Source: Tubulanus polymorphus (taxonomy: Eukaryota > Nemertea > Palaeonemertea > Tubulaniformes > Tubulanidae). From it: 60,000 nt of DNA. Both the position numbers and the translations under genes were made by a program. Positions 47,229 to 58,163 of the stretch are shown here, piece by piece; the stretch's first letter is position 1, and each line of letters opens with the position of its first letter. The DNA lies in the NCBI RefSeq assembly GCF_964204645.1, contig NC_134027.1:15552485-15612484 (forward strand), written 5' to 3'. Below the pieces are notes generated by a model. That model was not told where the DNA came from. It saw only the letters and a program-made list of their open reading frames with translations, and searched no databases.

Positions 47229-48849
47229 CTAATTATTGATGTCGATCTCCTGCAGTGCGTTGTTTCTTTTGGCGCTCGCCTTTACGCGGTCTGGGGCGTA
47301 TCTCAGCCAGTCCTTCATTGTGCGCTCGATATCGATCCTGGTGTGCTGGTTTCCACCGCGCTGTACTGTATCTGAATCGAAAGAAATTTTGTTCATACAT
47401 CTGTTCAATAAAATATATGAATAAAAGAATCGGGAAAAACAGAACTACATACCTATAATGACCTTGGAAAGCCTTGTCGAGTTAAAGGCTGTTTTCGGAG
47501 CTTTCCCCAGCCAGTTGAATTCTGCTGCTAGTTTGTTGGAAAGTAGGGTCTTCATAATTGACTTTGTGGAATCTTTAGTCGTTTGCGCAGAATACAAACT
47601 AAGGTACCCTATCTAGAACATAAAAAGATTGGTTTACACATAGGTTTATTTCTTCATTTCTAAGCAGCTCCAACGTTAATACAGAACCTTGAATTTTATG
47701 ATAATAATCACTTACCAGCCCTTCTCTGGTCGCCAAGTCTCCCCCAAGCCTATCAAATTGCGTTTTCTCATCAAGAGGTAGATCTATGTCGTCTGGTAAT
47801 TTGGCTATGGCACCGTGCAGGTGATGTTCAGCATCAACCTGGCGACGGAAATCGTGATCTCTCCGTAAGGGACAATTGGAATCTGTAAACAACATTTTTC
47901 CATTCCAGTTTCCAGGAATAGTACATTTACTGCAACCAGAATAACCACTATGCCCTTTTATATGCTTTACAAATGCCAAAGCTGGGGCATCACAAATAAC
48001 TGCTGCTACATAAACATAATAAGTTTTATCTTTGTAACTAAAAACTAGATTCAAGTTGGTGAATTTCATCGACAAAGGGTATTAGAAAATCAGTATCTGA
48101 AGGCTTTTTTGGCCGTAAAATAGGCCAGCAATGAATGGTTGACTTACGGTATCATTATTTGTAGGTAAAGTAATTTTACATAAAACTGGCCAAAACTGTG
48201 AGTTAGAACTTTTGAATAGCGGAAGACCATCAATATTCACTTGTAATAACAATTTTTGGTCATCATCTAAATCAAAGTCAATTTTATCTAACCAATTACA
48301 AATTCCTAATCGTGCCCCGAAGTGATAATATTGACCACTTGATACTGAACTTATATCAACTGTCGAGATATTATATGTTTGTAATAATGTTCTGGGGTCT
48401 GTAGGCAAGGATGGGTGACATGGGCTTAAAATCTTTAATAAAGCGCCTACAGCTACTTGTGTAATATTGTGATCAGTAGCCCATTGAGCAAGAGATTTAG
48501 ACAGCTCTTGGGGTGATTGTTGTTCTTCTGTGTAACTTTCACAGTCGTTAGAAGACAAAGTGTTTATTGATGCAGAAGAACCAGTTATTTCTGATAATTG
48601 ATCATCCAGTTCATCAAATGCTATAGGACTTGAATTTCCAAGTCCGTAGCTTGAATCTTCCCCCAATAACTCAGGTGAATTCGGCAATACAGCACCCAGA
48701 GTTACATCATTTTCATCATTGGGAGTATTTACAGAATAAATTTGACTCTGATGTTGAGTAGAATTGGATTCTAAGGAATTTACAATTGATGCAACTTCAC
48801 GCCTAATGCGGCGGCGGCGTGTCCAAAACGATGGCTTTTTCTGATCCAT
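47229..48849 (-). pseudogene. NIDGLPLF-type transposase joined to a DUF4806 domain
   Basis: Three exons on the minus strand: 48849-47716, 47612-47453, 47371-47229; the frame is continuous across both splices (478 codons plus stop). Exon 1 starts with a basic tract (KKPSFWTRRRRIRRE), then LAQWATDHNIT, LPTDPRTLL, QVNIDGLPLFKSSNSQFWP and FIAGLFYG. An in-frame TAA lies at 48084-48082. Just upstream, near 48100, the family motif KPSDTDFLIPFVDEI is in the neighbouring frame, so a pair of compensating indels is likely. Then AVICDAPALAFVKHIKGHSG and C-x2-C. At about residue 345 the sequence switches to a DUF4806-like region (LPLDEKTQFDRL, then LAAEFNWLGKAPKTAF) that ends in exon 3. The central catalytic part of the transposase is missing. 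Confidence 0.75.
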
Positions 48850-48912
48850 AAAATGGAGAGGCTATTGCTTATGATTATTCATTTAAATTAGAACAGGCCA
48901 AAATTTAAAGTG

Positions 48913-49016
48913 TTGTGCCGAACTGTAATCAGCCAACAAGACTCGAACCCACCGGTCGCTCAGCACTGCTTATATAGTGAACGCAACACGCCTTACCCCA
49001 CTCCGACTGCGAGGAT
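48913..49016 (-). mobile_element. tRNA-derived SINE inside the CACTA-like element
   Basis: The minus strand has GTGGGTTCGAGTCTTG (B box) and an A-box-like GCAGTCGGAGTGGGGTAAGG. It matches the SINE at 30135-30267 over most of its length. It sits about 65 bp upstream of the transposase start codon. Confidence 0.65.
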
Positions 49017-50029
49017 GCTTCTAAATCAGTACAATCAAATAGAAATAATACGAATATTTGGAGATACTGCTAGATAGTTAACTATACTAATAAATACTGA
49101 AGTATAAATAAAATGTTTTTTATCTATGGTTTTAAGAATTTAGTTTCAAATCTCCGCAAATGAAATTGAGGCTTGCAGCAATAAAATGTCAATCAAATTC
49201 AATTTTAAAAAAGGATCCTGACAAAACAAAAATTACGTCCAATTTAAACGAATTGAATTGAACTGACAAACAACTCGACAGAATCCAATAGCTGTGGTTA
49301 CCGGGTATATAAGACCATTAATCAGAAACGTGAATACGAAACAAAAGCAAAGCATACTTAGGGTAAATTCAATAGAAAACCTGTTTCTTTTGTCTCCGAA
49401 GATCGCTCCTTTGTTCGTGTTCACGGTGAATAATGCATCTTATGCGCATGTGCAACAAATAGCGTGACTCAGCATTGTTATCGTTGGTTTCGAATCCCAT
49501 CGATATATTGCCGTAATAAAGATTGATAATCATCTAAATACAAACAACTTTTTTTTAAATAATGTAACACACCTTTATTTAAATATAGTTTTCAAAGAAT
49601 GATCAATAATCGAAAAGTTTTCTACCCATGACCCCATGATGTCGAAATTTCATCGCTAACGGACATCATAATGACGTCTATTCACGATGGAAACTATAAC
49701 TGAATTTTCACCCATTTAACGACGACATACGGATCATAAAACATCAAAATATATCTTTTAGAATTATTACTCAAATAAGGCTCCCCATAATTGTCGGAAT
49801 ATTTGTCCCCAATATTTCATTTTCTAACATCGCAATGATGTCAGATTGTCATCATATTCCGACAGTCGGTACGGTCAGATTTCGACGGATTTCTGACATC
49901 ATTATGACGTAATGCTGCTACTTGGGTAGTGCTTTTCTAACGTCTTCAGATGATGCTCCTCTTGGTGTTTGAACGGTTGTGTTATATTTTTACATTTTTA
50001 TATATTTTTACAATTTTATTATTAATGCT

Positions 50030-50327
50030 CTAATTAACTCTCAAAATACCGGACAGCCTAACGAAGTATCCAAGAACTTTGGATAATACCGGTACTCCAC
50101 GTTTGTTGTCGTCATTCGTCGCATTTTTTTCGTTGACGTAATAGTCATCGTGCAATTCACCAAATATCGCTAAAGCATCTTCTCCAAATTTATATTCCAC
50201 TTGTTTGGTGTGCATTTCTAAAAGCGCTTTATAGTATCTTTTTAAGAATCCTTGAAACTCTTCCGGCATGGGTATCTTATAGTCAGAGAATTTGAAGATC
50301 ACTTCTCCCGGGCTGGATACAAGGTAT
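50030..50327 (-). CDS. DUF3987-like exon
   Basis: Open frame from a TTTGTTACAG acceptor at 50328 to a TAG at 50032-50030. It encodes MPEEFQGFLKRYYKALLEMH, then FGEDALAIFGELHDDYY, and near the end LGYFVRLSGILRV. The FGEDALAIFGELHDD...RLSGILRV spacing resembles the helical C-terminal part of DUF3987 proteins (primase/helicase-associated, often on mobile elements). No other exon was found, so this may be an orphan fragment. Confidence 0.4.
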
Positions 50328-50436
50328 CTGTAACAAACAATTATTATACACTTAAATCTTTACTTATTATTCATTCTAACTTTCATTTCTTTATATCCTC
50401 ATTTACCTATCATAAAATCCGTCATAATCAAAACTA

Positions 50437-51612
50437 AACCCTAACCCTCTAGACCCTAACTCAATAGACACTTAACTCTCTAAACCCTAACCACCTAAAC
50501 ACTAACCCTATAAACCCTAACCTTCTAAACCCTAACCCTCTAAACCCTAACTCAATAGACACTTAACTCTCTAAACCCTAACCATCTAAACCCTAACCCT
50601 CTTAACCCTAACTCAATAGACACTTAACTCTCTAAACTCTAACCGCCTTAACCCTAACCCCTAAACCCTAACCCTATAAACCCTAACCTTTTAAACCCTA
50701 ATGATACTAGTGAACAAAAATTACTATAAACCCTTACCCTCTAAACCCTAACCCCATAAACCCTAACTCAATAGACACTTAACTCTCTAAACCCTAACCG
50801 CCTAAACCCTAACCCCCTAAACCCTAACCCTCTAAACCCTAACCCCTAACCCCATCAACCCTAACTCAATAGACACTTAACTCTCTAAACCCTAAACCCT
50901 AACCCCTAAACCCTAACCCTGTAAACCCTAACCTTCTAAACCCTAATAATACTAGTGAACAAAAATAACTATAAACCCTAACCCTCTAAACCCTAACTCA
51001 ATAGACACTTAACTCTCTTAACCCTAACCCCCTAAACCCTAACCCCCCTCAACCCTAACTCAATAGACACTTAACTCTCTAAACTCTAACCGCCTAAACC
51101 CTAACCCCTAAACCCTAACCCTATAAACCCTAACCTTTTAAACCCTAATGATACTAGTGAACAAAAATTACTATAAACCCTAACCCTCTAAACCCTAACC
51201 CCATAAACCCTAACTCAATAGACACTTAACTCTCTAAACCCTAACCGCCTAAACCCTAACCCCCTAAACCCTAACCCTATAAACCCTAACCTTTTAAACC
51301 CTAATGATACTAGTGAACAAAAATTACTATAAACCCTAACCCTCTAAACCCTAACCCCACAAACCCTAACTCAATAGACATTTAACTCTCTAAACCCTAA
51401 CCGCCTAAACCCTAACCCTATAAACCCTAACCTTCTAAACCCTTACTCTCTAAACCCTAACCCTCTAAAGCATAATCCCCTAAACCCTTACCCTCTAAAC
51501 CCTAACTCAATAGACACTTCAGTCTCTAAACCCTAACCCCCTAAACCATAACCCCCTAATATAAATCCTATAGGCCTAAACCCTAACCTTATTACTCTAT
51601 ACCTAAACCCTA
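50437..51612. repeat. Degenerate interstitial telomere-like array
   Basis: About 1.2 kb of CCCTAA-type sequence, mostly 7-mers (TAAACCC) mixed with 6-mers (CTAACC). Two longer spacers recur: CTCAATAGACACTTAACTCT (about ten times from 50460 to 51508) and GATACTAGTGAACAAAAATT (near 50702, 50947, 51147, 51306). These form a loose higher-order repeat. It is not a chromosome end: unique and transposon DNA continues on both sides. Confidence 0.9.
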
Positions 51613-51732
51613 ACCTTATAGAATAGCGAAGACGTTTGCTATTCTATGCTATCGTAAGGTTTTGTAGAATAGCAAGAATAGCAATAAATACTGCGATTCA
51701 GTGCTCCTCTTGCTATTCAGAAATATCGCACC

Positions 51733-52246
51733 ATTATGTGTTGACTTTGAAAACAGGTTTTATAATAATAGTCTTAATGATTTAAATCGCGAACCGGGAA
51801 ATTTATTGATTTGATTTGAATTGAATGCCACAATCGCGATTTCCAATACGGGGGTCATTCTACAGTAACATATGAATCTACTGTCCCGACAATTCAAGCT
51901 GTAATATTTATACACAAATTATAAATAAATAATTTTCTGAAAAAGAATCCATTATCTCATAATGAAATGGGACATTCGGCCCACTTTTACACGTGTTTAT
52001 GAGAGTAACTGATTTTTTTTTTCGTTTTTAAAAGTTTTGTGGTCCCGATATTTTGCCTGTCCTGGAGGCCGTATCCAAATTTTGAAAGACAAATAAAAGA
52101 ATAGATTCGTGATTTAATAGCGGTATTTTCGCAGAATTAAGTTATGTGATATGAATTAATTATAAAGATGCATTAATAATCATGAAGCTCCATAAATAAA
52201 TAAATTATTGAATAATTGAAACCTCTTATCCCTTGTCCGTATTTCC
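51733..52246. other. AT-rich unassigned sequence
   Basis: No gene, terminal repeat or RNA gene recognised. Confidence 0.4.
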
Positions 52247-52655
52247 TGGTCATCTACGTCACGCTCAGTTAAAATGTACGCTTAGGTGGGATTCGACCCT
52301 AAAAGTTAAATCACGTGATCACAAGTCAACCGTGACAACGCGCTCTTTTTGAATGCGAAAAGTGCAGGTGAGTTAATCTTAGTATTTCTATCAATTCAAG
52401 CTGAATGAACATAATGTCTATGCGTACCTTTATTCATCGTCATCTACGAACGGTCTAGATTCGCGGCAACATCAGTTTTAAGTAGAAAAAAAATGCCCTG
52501 ACCATAATATATGCGGTGCACATTTCCGTAGCGATCATGACTATAGACCCTTGGTTAATAAGTAGGTCAGGTGGAAATGTTATTAAGTGCAGTCATCTAC
52601 GTCACGGTCATTTACGTCACATTCTGCCACCTCAGAAAAGTGACGTAGATGACCA
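52247..52655. repeat. Inverted repeat TGGTCATCTACGTCAC, possible MITE
   Basis: TGGTCATCTACGTCAC at 52247-52262 and its exact inverse at 52640-52655, 409 bp overall. CATCTACGTCAC also occurs just inside the right end (52595-52606), with a similar CATTTACGTCAC at 52610. No target duplication found. Confidence 0.6.
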
Positions 52656-52758
52656 AAATTTCGACCTATTCCTCACCAACTTGATATGCACCTAAAAAAC
52701 TTATAGAATGCATAATTATTTCGTTTTAAAATATAAATATCTAATTTATGTTTGTAGG

Positions 52759-53827
52759 ATGCCGTTAACTGCCGCCGAGCGGGCAAAACGTTATCGCGAA
52801 AGACAAAAGGCCAAAGGCGCGGAATTTCTTGAAAAAGAGCGTACACGGCAGAAAAAACTTTATGTGCCAATACAGGAAAAACATCGCGGGATCAACGACA
52901 TCAACGACGAAGATGGAAGGTAAACGGAGCCGCATATAAAAAACGGAAACGCGAGTTCACTGAAATAGAGAGGGCTTTGGGCACGCCCCCAACGACACCG
53001 ACACAAGAAGATGGTCCAACACCACCCAGGCCAAGTGAGCGGCGTCAGCAGGGGCGCAAAAAAGTTAAGCGTGATAGGGCTGCGGCCTATAGGCAGTTGA
53101 AATCCCTAAAAATTAAACTCTTTAATGAGTCTCGCAAAAGGGAAATGTATCGGAAACGCTGTGAGAGAACTCGGCATGAGTTAAGCTCCTTGTTGTCTCC
53201 CGTAAAACAAAAAACGAATGCGCAGTTACTAGATCGTAGCAAGTTGAAAAAACATGACATTCCACCATGCGTTGATACACGATATTCGTTCAAAATACAA
53301 CCAAACTAAAGCAATAAGGCAGAAGCAAATCTTTAAAATGATAACATGCGGTTGGCTCATTCGAAAGTATAGATTGTTGAATTATGCACGAAAAGTGCTT
53401 GGCTATCACCACAACACACCCGTCTTAGGGTCGATCTTAAATCCATCTCGTAAGAAACGATCCGACGCGATATCCAATGAGAATATAAATCACATTCGTG
53501 AATTTTATCAGAGAGATGACAATAGTCGAATGTTACCTGGCAAGAAGGACACCATCACAAGAGGAAAAGTAAAAATGCAAAAACGCACATTGACGGATGA
53601 TATAAAAATTCTTCATCAAAAGTACCTCTTTGATCATCCCACCATATAGCGTTGTGTCCGGTGGTGTTGTACGTCTTCGGGCTGTGGATATCGCCACCTT
53701 AATGCCTCTTACGTTTTCAGCACATCAAAGTGACGGAACGTCACGAACGCTGCAAACTTTGACAGCTCGCGGGCTTGCAAATACACGTCAATTAGTTAAA
53801 TTAAGTAAATTGTACTTTGCGTGTTGA
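52759..53827 (+). pseudogene. Decayed gene of the MPLTAAERAKRYRER basic-protein family
   Basis: The first exon starts at an ATG at 52759 right after a TTTGTAG acceptor-like site and encodes AAERAKRYRERQKAKG. A frameshift near 52915 leads to NGAAYKKRKREFTEIERALG and a basic coiled region to about 53265. A second frameshift leads to HALIHDIRSKY and FYQRDDNSRMLPGKKDTITR, then TLTDDIKILHQKY, ending at a TAG at 53647. A weak continuation runs to 53827. Proteins with this order are scattered repeat-associated genes in cnidarians, molluscs and other invertebrates; their function is not known to me. Three frames in 0.9 kb show it is broken. Confidence 0.6.
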
Positions 53828-54298
53828 AGATCTGGTTGGTTTTTTTCTGACGTGTATCACTTTGGCGTGTACGTTTCCCGGCGAAAGTTCAAAAACTAAT
53901 ATTCCTCAGTAGTGCCTCGGTGTTGGATATTAATTCTATTTAGTCGTTGAAGAATCTTACAGTCACAACTCTCATATTTTACGATTAATCCAATGAAACC
54001 ATTCCTAATATTAGTTTTATAAACAGTAGATAGTGAAGTAATATGTCGAAGTGTTACTTACAGTTAAATGAATGCCTTTATAAATATAAAATGCATAAAT
54101 TGGATGGTGTTTCCTGTGGACAAGAGTCATTGCAACATCGCCTTTTTGGCTTGAACACCGTTTGAATACATGCAGTAGTATATGGAAAAGCATTTTTCAT
54201 GTGACACTTTTCATGAGCGTATTAAGAAAGTGCGAGACAGATGAAATTTAGCATAAGTAAGCTATGGGCTGCGACCATATTGGGTTGTGTTCCCTCGC
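53828..54298. other. Unassigned sequence
   Basis: No gene or terminal repeat recognised before the inverted repeat at 54299. Confidence 0.4.
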
Positions 54299-54539
54299 AG
54301 TAATAGGGGTAATGGGCTTTCAGGCCAAAGGTCGAAGGGTCGAGCTCATTAAAAAACAAAACATTAAAAGTAATTTAAAACTATAATATATTTTCATAAC
54401 CGTGTGTATTTTATATTATAACTAAATATTTATTCTAAGATATTAATAATTTTAATTTTAAAAGCATATTGTATTAAATCAATTGGTCGCTCCACGATAG
54501 GTAGAACACAATATCCGTGTTGACGCGATGAGGAGAGAA

Positions 54540-54950
54540 TCCCACAATGATAATAAAAAGTCCGAAAATGAAACTTCGAGATAGTAGTTTATTTCAACGT
54601 TTCGACTATATCCTAATAGTCATCTTCAGGAATAATGAGATACTACAGAAATTATGAGATATATATACAATCCAGAGACAAAGAGACTAATTCAAGTAAT
54701 CAGAGATGATACAAACTAAAGGAAAATTAACGTAGAAACAGTTACACGCTAAAATAGATTAAAGGGAAGCAAACTAAGGGGTGATTATAAACAACAATAG
54801 TGAGTATAAATATAAATGAAACTTAAAGTCAGTAGTAAAAAGAAAGACAAACTAGGGGGCACTTAAATTAAAACAAAGGTGAATCCAAGTTAAGTCAGAG
54901 ACGAAATTGATGAGAGAACAATTCGCTTCGCTTCGCTACCGCTCCGCTCC
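54540..54950 (-). mobile_element. Possible Penelope-like element fragment
   Basis: On the minus strand, CCTGAAGATGACTATTAGGA followed by TATAGTCGAAACGTTG contains CTGAAGA, a 6-bp stem (GACTAT/ATAGTC) and GAAAC. This resembles the conserved terminal sequence and hammerhead-type motif of Penelope-like retroelements. No reverse transcriptase is present. It lies inside the inverted repeat 54299-55144. Confidence 0.4.
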
Positions 54951-54963
54951 GCGACGAATTGAT
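54922..54963. repeat. GC-rich imperfect palindrome in AT-rich DNA
   Basis: CAATTCGCTTCGCTTCGC through CCGCTCCGCGACGAATTG: CAATTCG and CGAATTG close a GC-rich core of short TTCGC and TCCGC repeats. Confidence 0.7.
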
Positions 54964-55349
54964 TTATTTACAATACACAAATTCATATAATCAAATATAT
55001 TTTAATAATAATAATTATTCTATTATTCAACTGAAATACACACGGTTATGAAAATATATTATAGTTTTAAATTACTTTTAATATTTGTTTTTAATGAACT
55101 CGACCATTCAACCTTTAACCTGAAAGCCCATTACCCCTATTACTCTTAAAATAATCATGTACATGAATAACATTTAAATTGACAGATTATTCAATATAAA
55201 AGTATATATTTACAACATTATTTCAATATTCATATTTGTATGAGTTAGATTTTTAAACATTAAAAGTGTTAGTAAAGTGTGATTGAAATAATACATATTT
55301 AAATCATTGAACTTCTAAAATCAATTTTAATAAAAAATTTAGTATTAAA

Positions 55350-56516
55350 ATGGAAGCAAATAAGTACTACTGTCCAACATGTAATATCAATATAGATAAA
55401 TCCCAAAAATCAAGACACAATAAAACTAAAACACATTTAGAGAATAAATTGAAATTAGAATATAAAGATGATATATTAGAAACTAAATTAGAATAATTTA
55501 AGAATGAAAAAGAAACATATAAATGTGATACATGTAATCAATCATTCAGTGATAAAAGATATTATAATGAACATTTAAAATCTAAAAGTCATATTAGAAA
55601 TATGAATAATGATATTTTAGGTGAGGATTATTTTGATAATGACAATGATAAGAAACATAAGACAATTAAAAGAATAAGAAATAAATTAAACAATAAAAGA
55701 CCATACATGGAAGATGTAAGAAATTATATTAATTCATTAGATAATAAAAAAGATATAGAGATAACCGAAGCATTTAAAAGTGATATCGGTCCAGCAGCTA
55801 TTGAGTTTAAATTTCATAAAGGAAAAACAATAGAAGAAAATAAAAAACATTTAGAAAATATGAAAGAAATAATAAAAATAATTACAGATGTTGAATACCC
55901 TAAAATTAGTATATCAGTTAAAGTAAAGTTTATAAAATCTGAAGATAAACCAATATATAATATTAATTCTCATTCACAACATATTATTTCAAAACAACAT
56001 ATAGATGATAAATTAGATAAATGTTATAATGAAGTAAAAACTAAAATAGAAGAGAAATATTTTGAAGGATCTGGTTTAATATTTGATGAAATAATATTTA
56101 TGACTTTACATGTTTATAACAGAAAATATAATAAGTTAACTAAATCAAAACCAATTGATGAAAATAATGTATCATATTATAAAGAACCAGATATTGAAGC
56201 ATCGAGTTATATCAAACTACCATTTAAAACTAATGCTGTAATAAATGTACAAAATGAAGATGATAAATGTTTTCTATGGGCTATAATAAGTTGCTTACAC
56301 CCAGTTGAAGATTATAATAAACATACTTATAGATTAACAAATTATAAACAATTTGAAAATAATTATAAGATAGATAAGTATCCAGTTATAATTAAAAACA
56401 TCCCAAAAATAGAAAGAGATAATAATATAAAGATAAATGTATTTGATTTAATCAAATTACCAAATACAAAAGGTAACAATATAAAACATTATACATTAGA
56501 ACCTTTATATCTATGA
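55350..56516 (+). pseudogene. Polymerase N-terminal part: C2H2 fingers and conserved domain
   Basis: An ATG at 55350 opens a first finger (YYCPTC...RHNKTKTH), ended by TAA at 55494-55496. The same frame continues with a second finger (YKCDTC...HLKSKSH) and runs to 56514. Near the end is the conserved segment DKCFLWAIISCLHPV and YPVIIKNIPKIERDNNI, typical of the N-terminal region of these polymerases. After TGA 56514 the frame still reads sensibly (HYMWIKQ), then shifts to a third finger at about 56610-56700 (CRKC...LLNHKQLC). The internal ATG at 55602 is an alternative start but would omit both fingers. Confidence 0.8.
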
Positions 56517-56762
56517 AAAGATTTTGATTCAAACGATGTTATAGATATATTATATTATGAGAGTCATTATATGTGGATTAAACAAATTTATTCTTCAGAA
56601 CAGAAAGTGATCACCATAATAAAATATATCTATGTAGAAAATGTTTACATAAATTCAGTAATGAAAGTACATTATTAAATCATAAACAATTATGTGAAAA
56701 TCATGATTATTGTAAATTAGTTTTACCAAATGAAAAGGATAAAATATTAGAATTCAAAAAAT

Positions 56763-57497
56763 ATGATTACAAAAGTACCATTTGTAATATATGGAGATTT
56801 TGAATCATTAAATAAAGAACTAACTGATCAAGATAGAAATGAAATATATTATAAGAGAAAGAAATTAAATTCTAATGAAAATGATTATTCTGAAGAACCA
56901 CCAAAAACAAATACTATTAAAAAGATTCATCAATCAGCTGCTGCTTTCGGGTTATATATAAAATCTGATTATCCAGAACTAATTGAAAGTGAATATTATG
57001 ATTATAGAAATGAAAATGTTATCAATCATTTTTGTGACTTATTAATTGAATATGAAATAAGATTTAGTAAATTATTGAATACAAATATAGAAATTATAAT
57101 GACAGAAGAAGATAAAGAAGCATTTGAGTTTGCAGATAAATGTTATTATTGTGAAAAGATATTTAATTATAAAGATAAAAAAGTAAGAGACCATGATCAT
57201 TTGAATGGAAAGTTTAGAGGCGCTGCACATGAGAATTGTAACTTACAAGCTAAGAAAATTAACTTTGTACCAGTTATATTTCATAATCTATCAGGATTTG
57301 ATGCACATTTATTCATCAAACAATTATGCCATGAAATAGAAGAAATTAATAATGAAATAGAAAGATTAAATTCAAATAGATCAAAAGATAAAATACCAAC
57401 TTATAAATTTAGAATGTTAGCTAAAACATCTGAGAATTATATATCATTCCAATTTGGGTGTTTAAGATTTATAGATTCATATAGATTTTTTAAATAG
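56763..57497 (+). pseudogene. Polymerase exonuclease domain with endonuclease VII-like insertion
   Basis: Starts in PFVIYGDFES, which holds the Exo I D-x-E pair. The middle has CYYCEKIF, then RDHDHLNGKFRGAAHENCN: two Cys pairs and a D-H-D-H core as in recombination endonuclease VII (HNH/beta-beta-alpha metal fold). Directly after comes VIFHNLSGFDAHLFI, the Exo II motif. The frame ends at 57497 because of a shift in a T run after SYRFF. Confidence 0.85.
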
Positions 57498-58163
57498 TTC
57501 ATTAGATAACTTATCAAAATCATTAGTTGATGATGAATTTAAGATATTAAAAGAATATTACCCAAATAATGATGATTTTAAATTAATGAGATATAAAGGA
57601 GCAATTCCATATTCTTTCTATAAAAATCATAATGATTTTAACGTAACTGAATTATTAAAAGAACAATTTTATGATGAATTAAAAAATGAATATGTTAAAG
57701 ATGAAGTATATAATATAACATTTGGAATCATTTCAAAATAGAAAATCATGGGCAATTAGTAGAATTATATCGAAAATCAGATGTATTATTATTAACTGAT
57801 ATATTCGAAAGGTTTAGAGATGTAAACCTAAACTATTTCAATATTGATCCTTGTCATTGTTATTCAAGTCCAGGATTAACATGGGATTGTGGATTAAAAT
57901 TTACAGATATAAAAATGGATTTGTTAACAAATATAGATCAATTACTATTATTTGAAAAATCTATAAGAGGAGGAGTTTCAGGTGTATTGGGGGATAGATA
58001 TTTCAATGTAAATGATAACCCTGGATATAAGTTATTATATATAGATGCAAATAATTTGTATGGTTGGGCAATGATGGAACCACAACCTTATGGAGTATTT
58101 GAATTAACTGAAGTTTTACAGGATGAAATAATGATAAATTTGATTGGAAGAAAAGAATTCTAG
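57498..58163 (+). pseudogene. Polymerase palm region with motif A
   Basis: From 57498 to about 57738 the shifted frame reads SSLDNLSKSL and further exonuclease-palm linker. After another shift it reads SDVLLLTDIFERFR and then 57915-58163 with SIRGGVSGVLGDRYF and LYIDANNLYGWAM, which is motif A with its catalytic Asp. The frame is lost again near 58140. Confidence 0.8.

Larger units (their letters stand above)
45212..49926 (-). mobile_element. CACTA/Mirage-like DNA transposon (4.7 kb)
   Basis: Ends CCCAAGTAGC and GCTACTTGGG, flanked by TA at 45210-45211 and 49927-49928. Both subterminal regions (about 45225-45490 and 49630-49915) are dense in TGATGTCA, TGACATCA and TGACGTC motifs, a layout typical of CACTA-type elements. 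The gene is on the minus strand at 47229-48849. The TA duplication fits the Mirage branch of the CACTA-Mirage-Chapaev group; the assignment is inference. A SINE lies inside at about 48913-49016. Confidence 0.7.
44861..51732. mobile_element. 6.9-kb composite block with 25-bp terminal inverted repeats
   Basis: Both ends read GGTGCGATATTTCTGAATAG CAAGA inward, perfect for 25 bp. Inside: a 95-bp satellite near the left end, a nested CACTA-like transposon, a DUF3987-like exon, the telomere-like array, and near the right end a return of the GTGCTCCTCTT and GAATAGCAAGAATAGCA motifs from the left end. No clear target duplication was seen. Confidence 0.6.
54299..55144. repeat. Inverted repeat with AG...CT outer ends, left of the polymerase element
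   Basis: Left arm 54299 to about 54412 starts AGTAATAGGGGTAATGGGCT. The right arm, about 55032-55144, is its inverse and ends TACCCCTATTACT. Arms are roughly 113 bp with a few differences. AG...CT ends are usual for Polinton terminal repeats, but the arms face each other over only 0.85 kb, so this may be a fold-back derivative of the end of the element to the right. Confidence 0.65.

Noticed and set aside
50437-51612. A true chromosome end
   Set aside because: The array is degenerate, has long spacers, and complex DNA continues for more than 8 kb on its right side.
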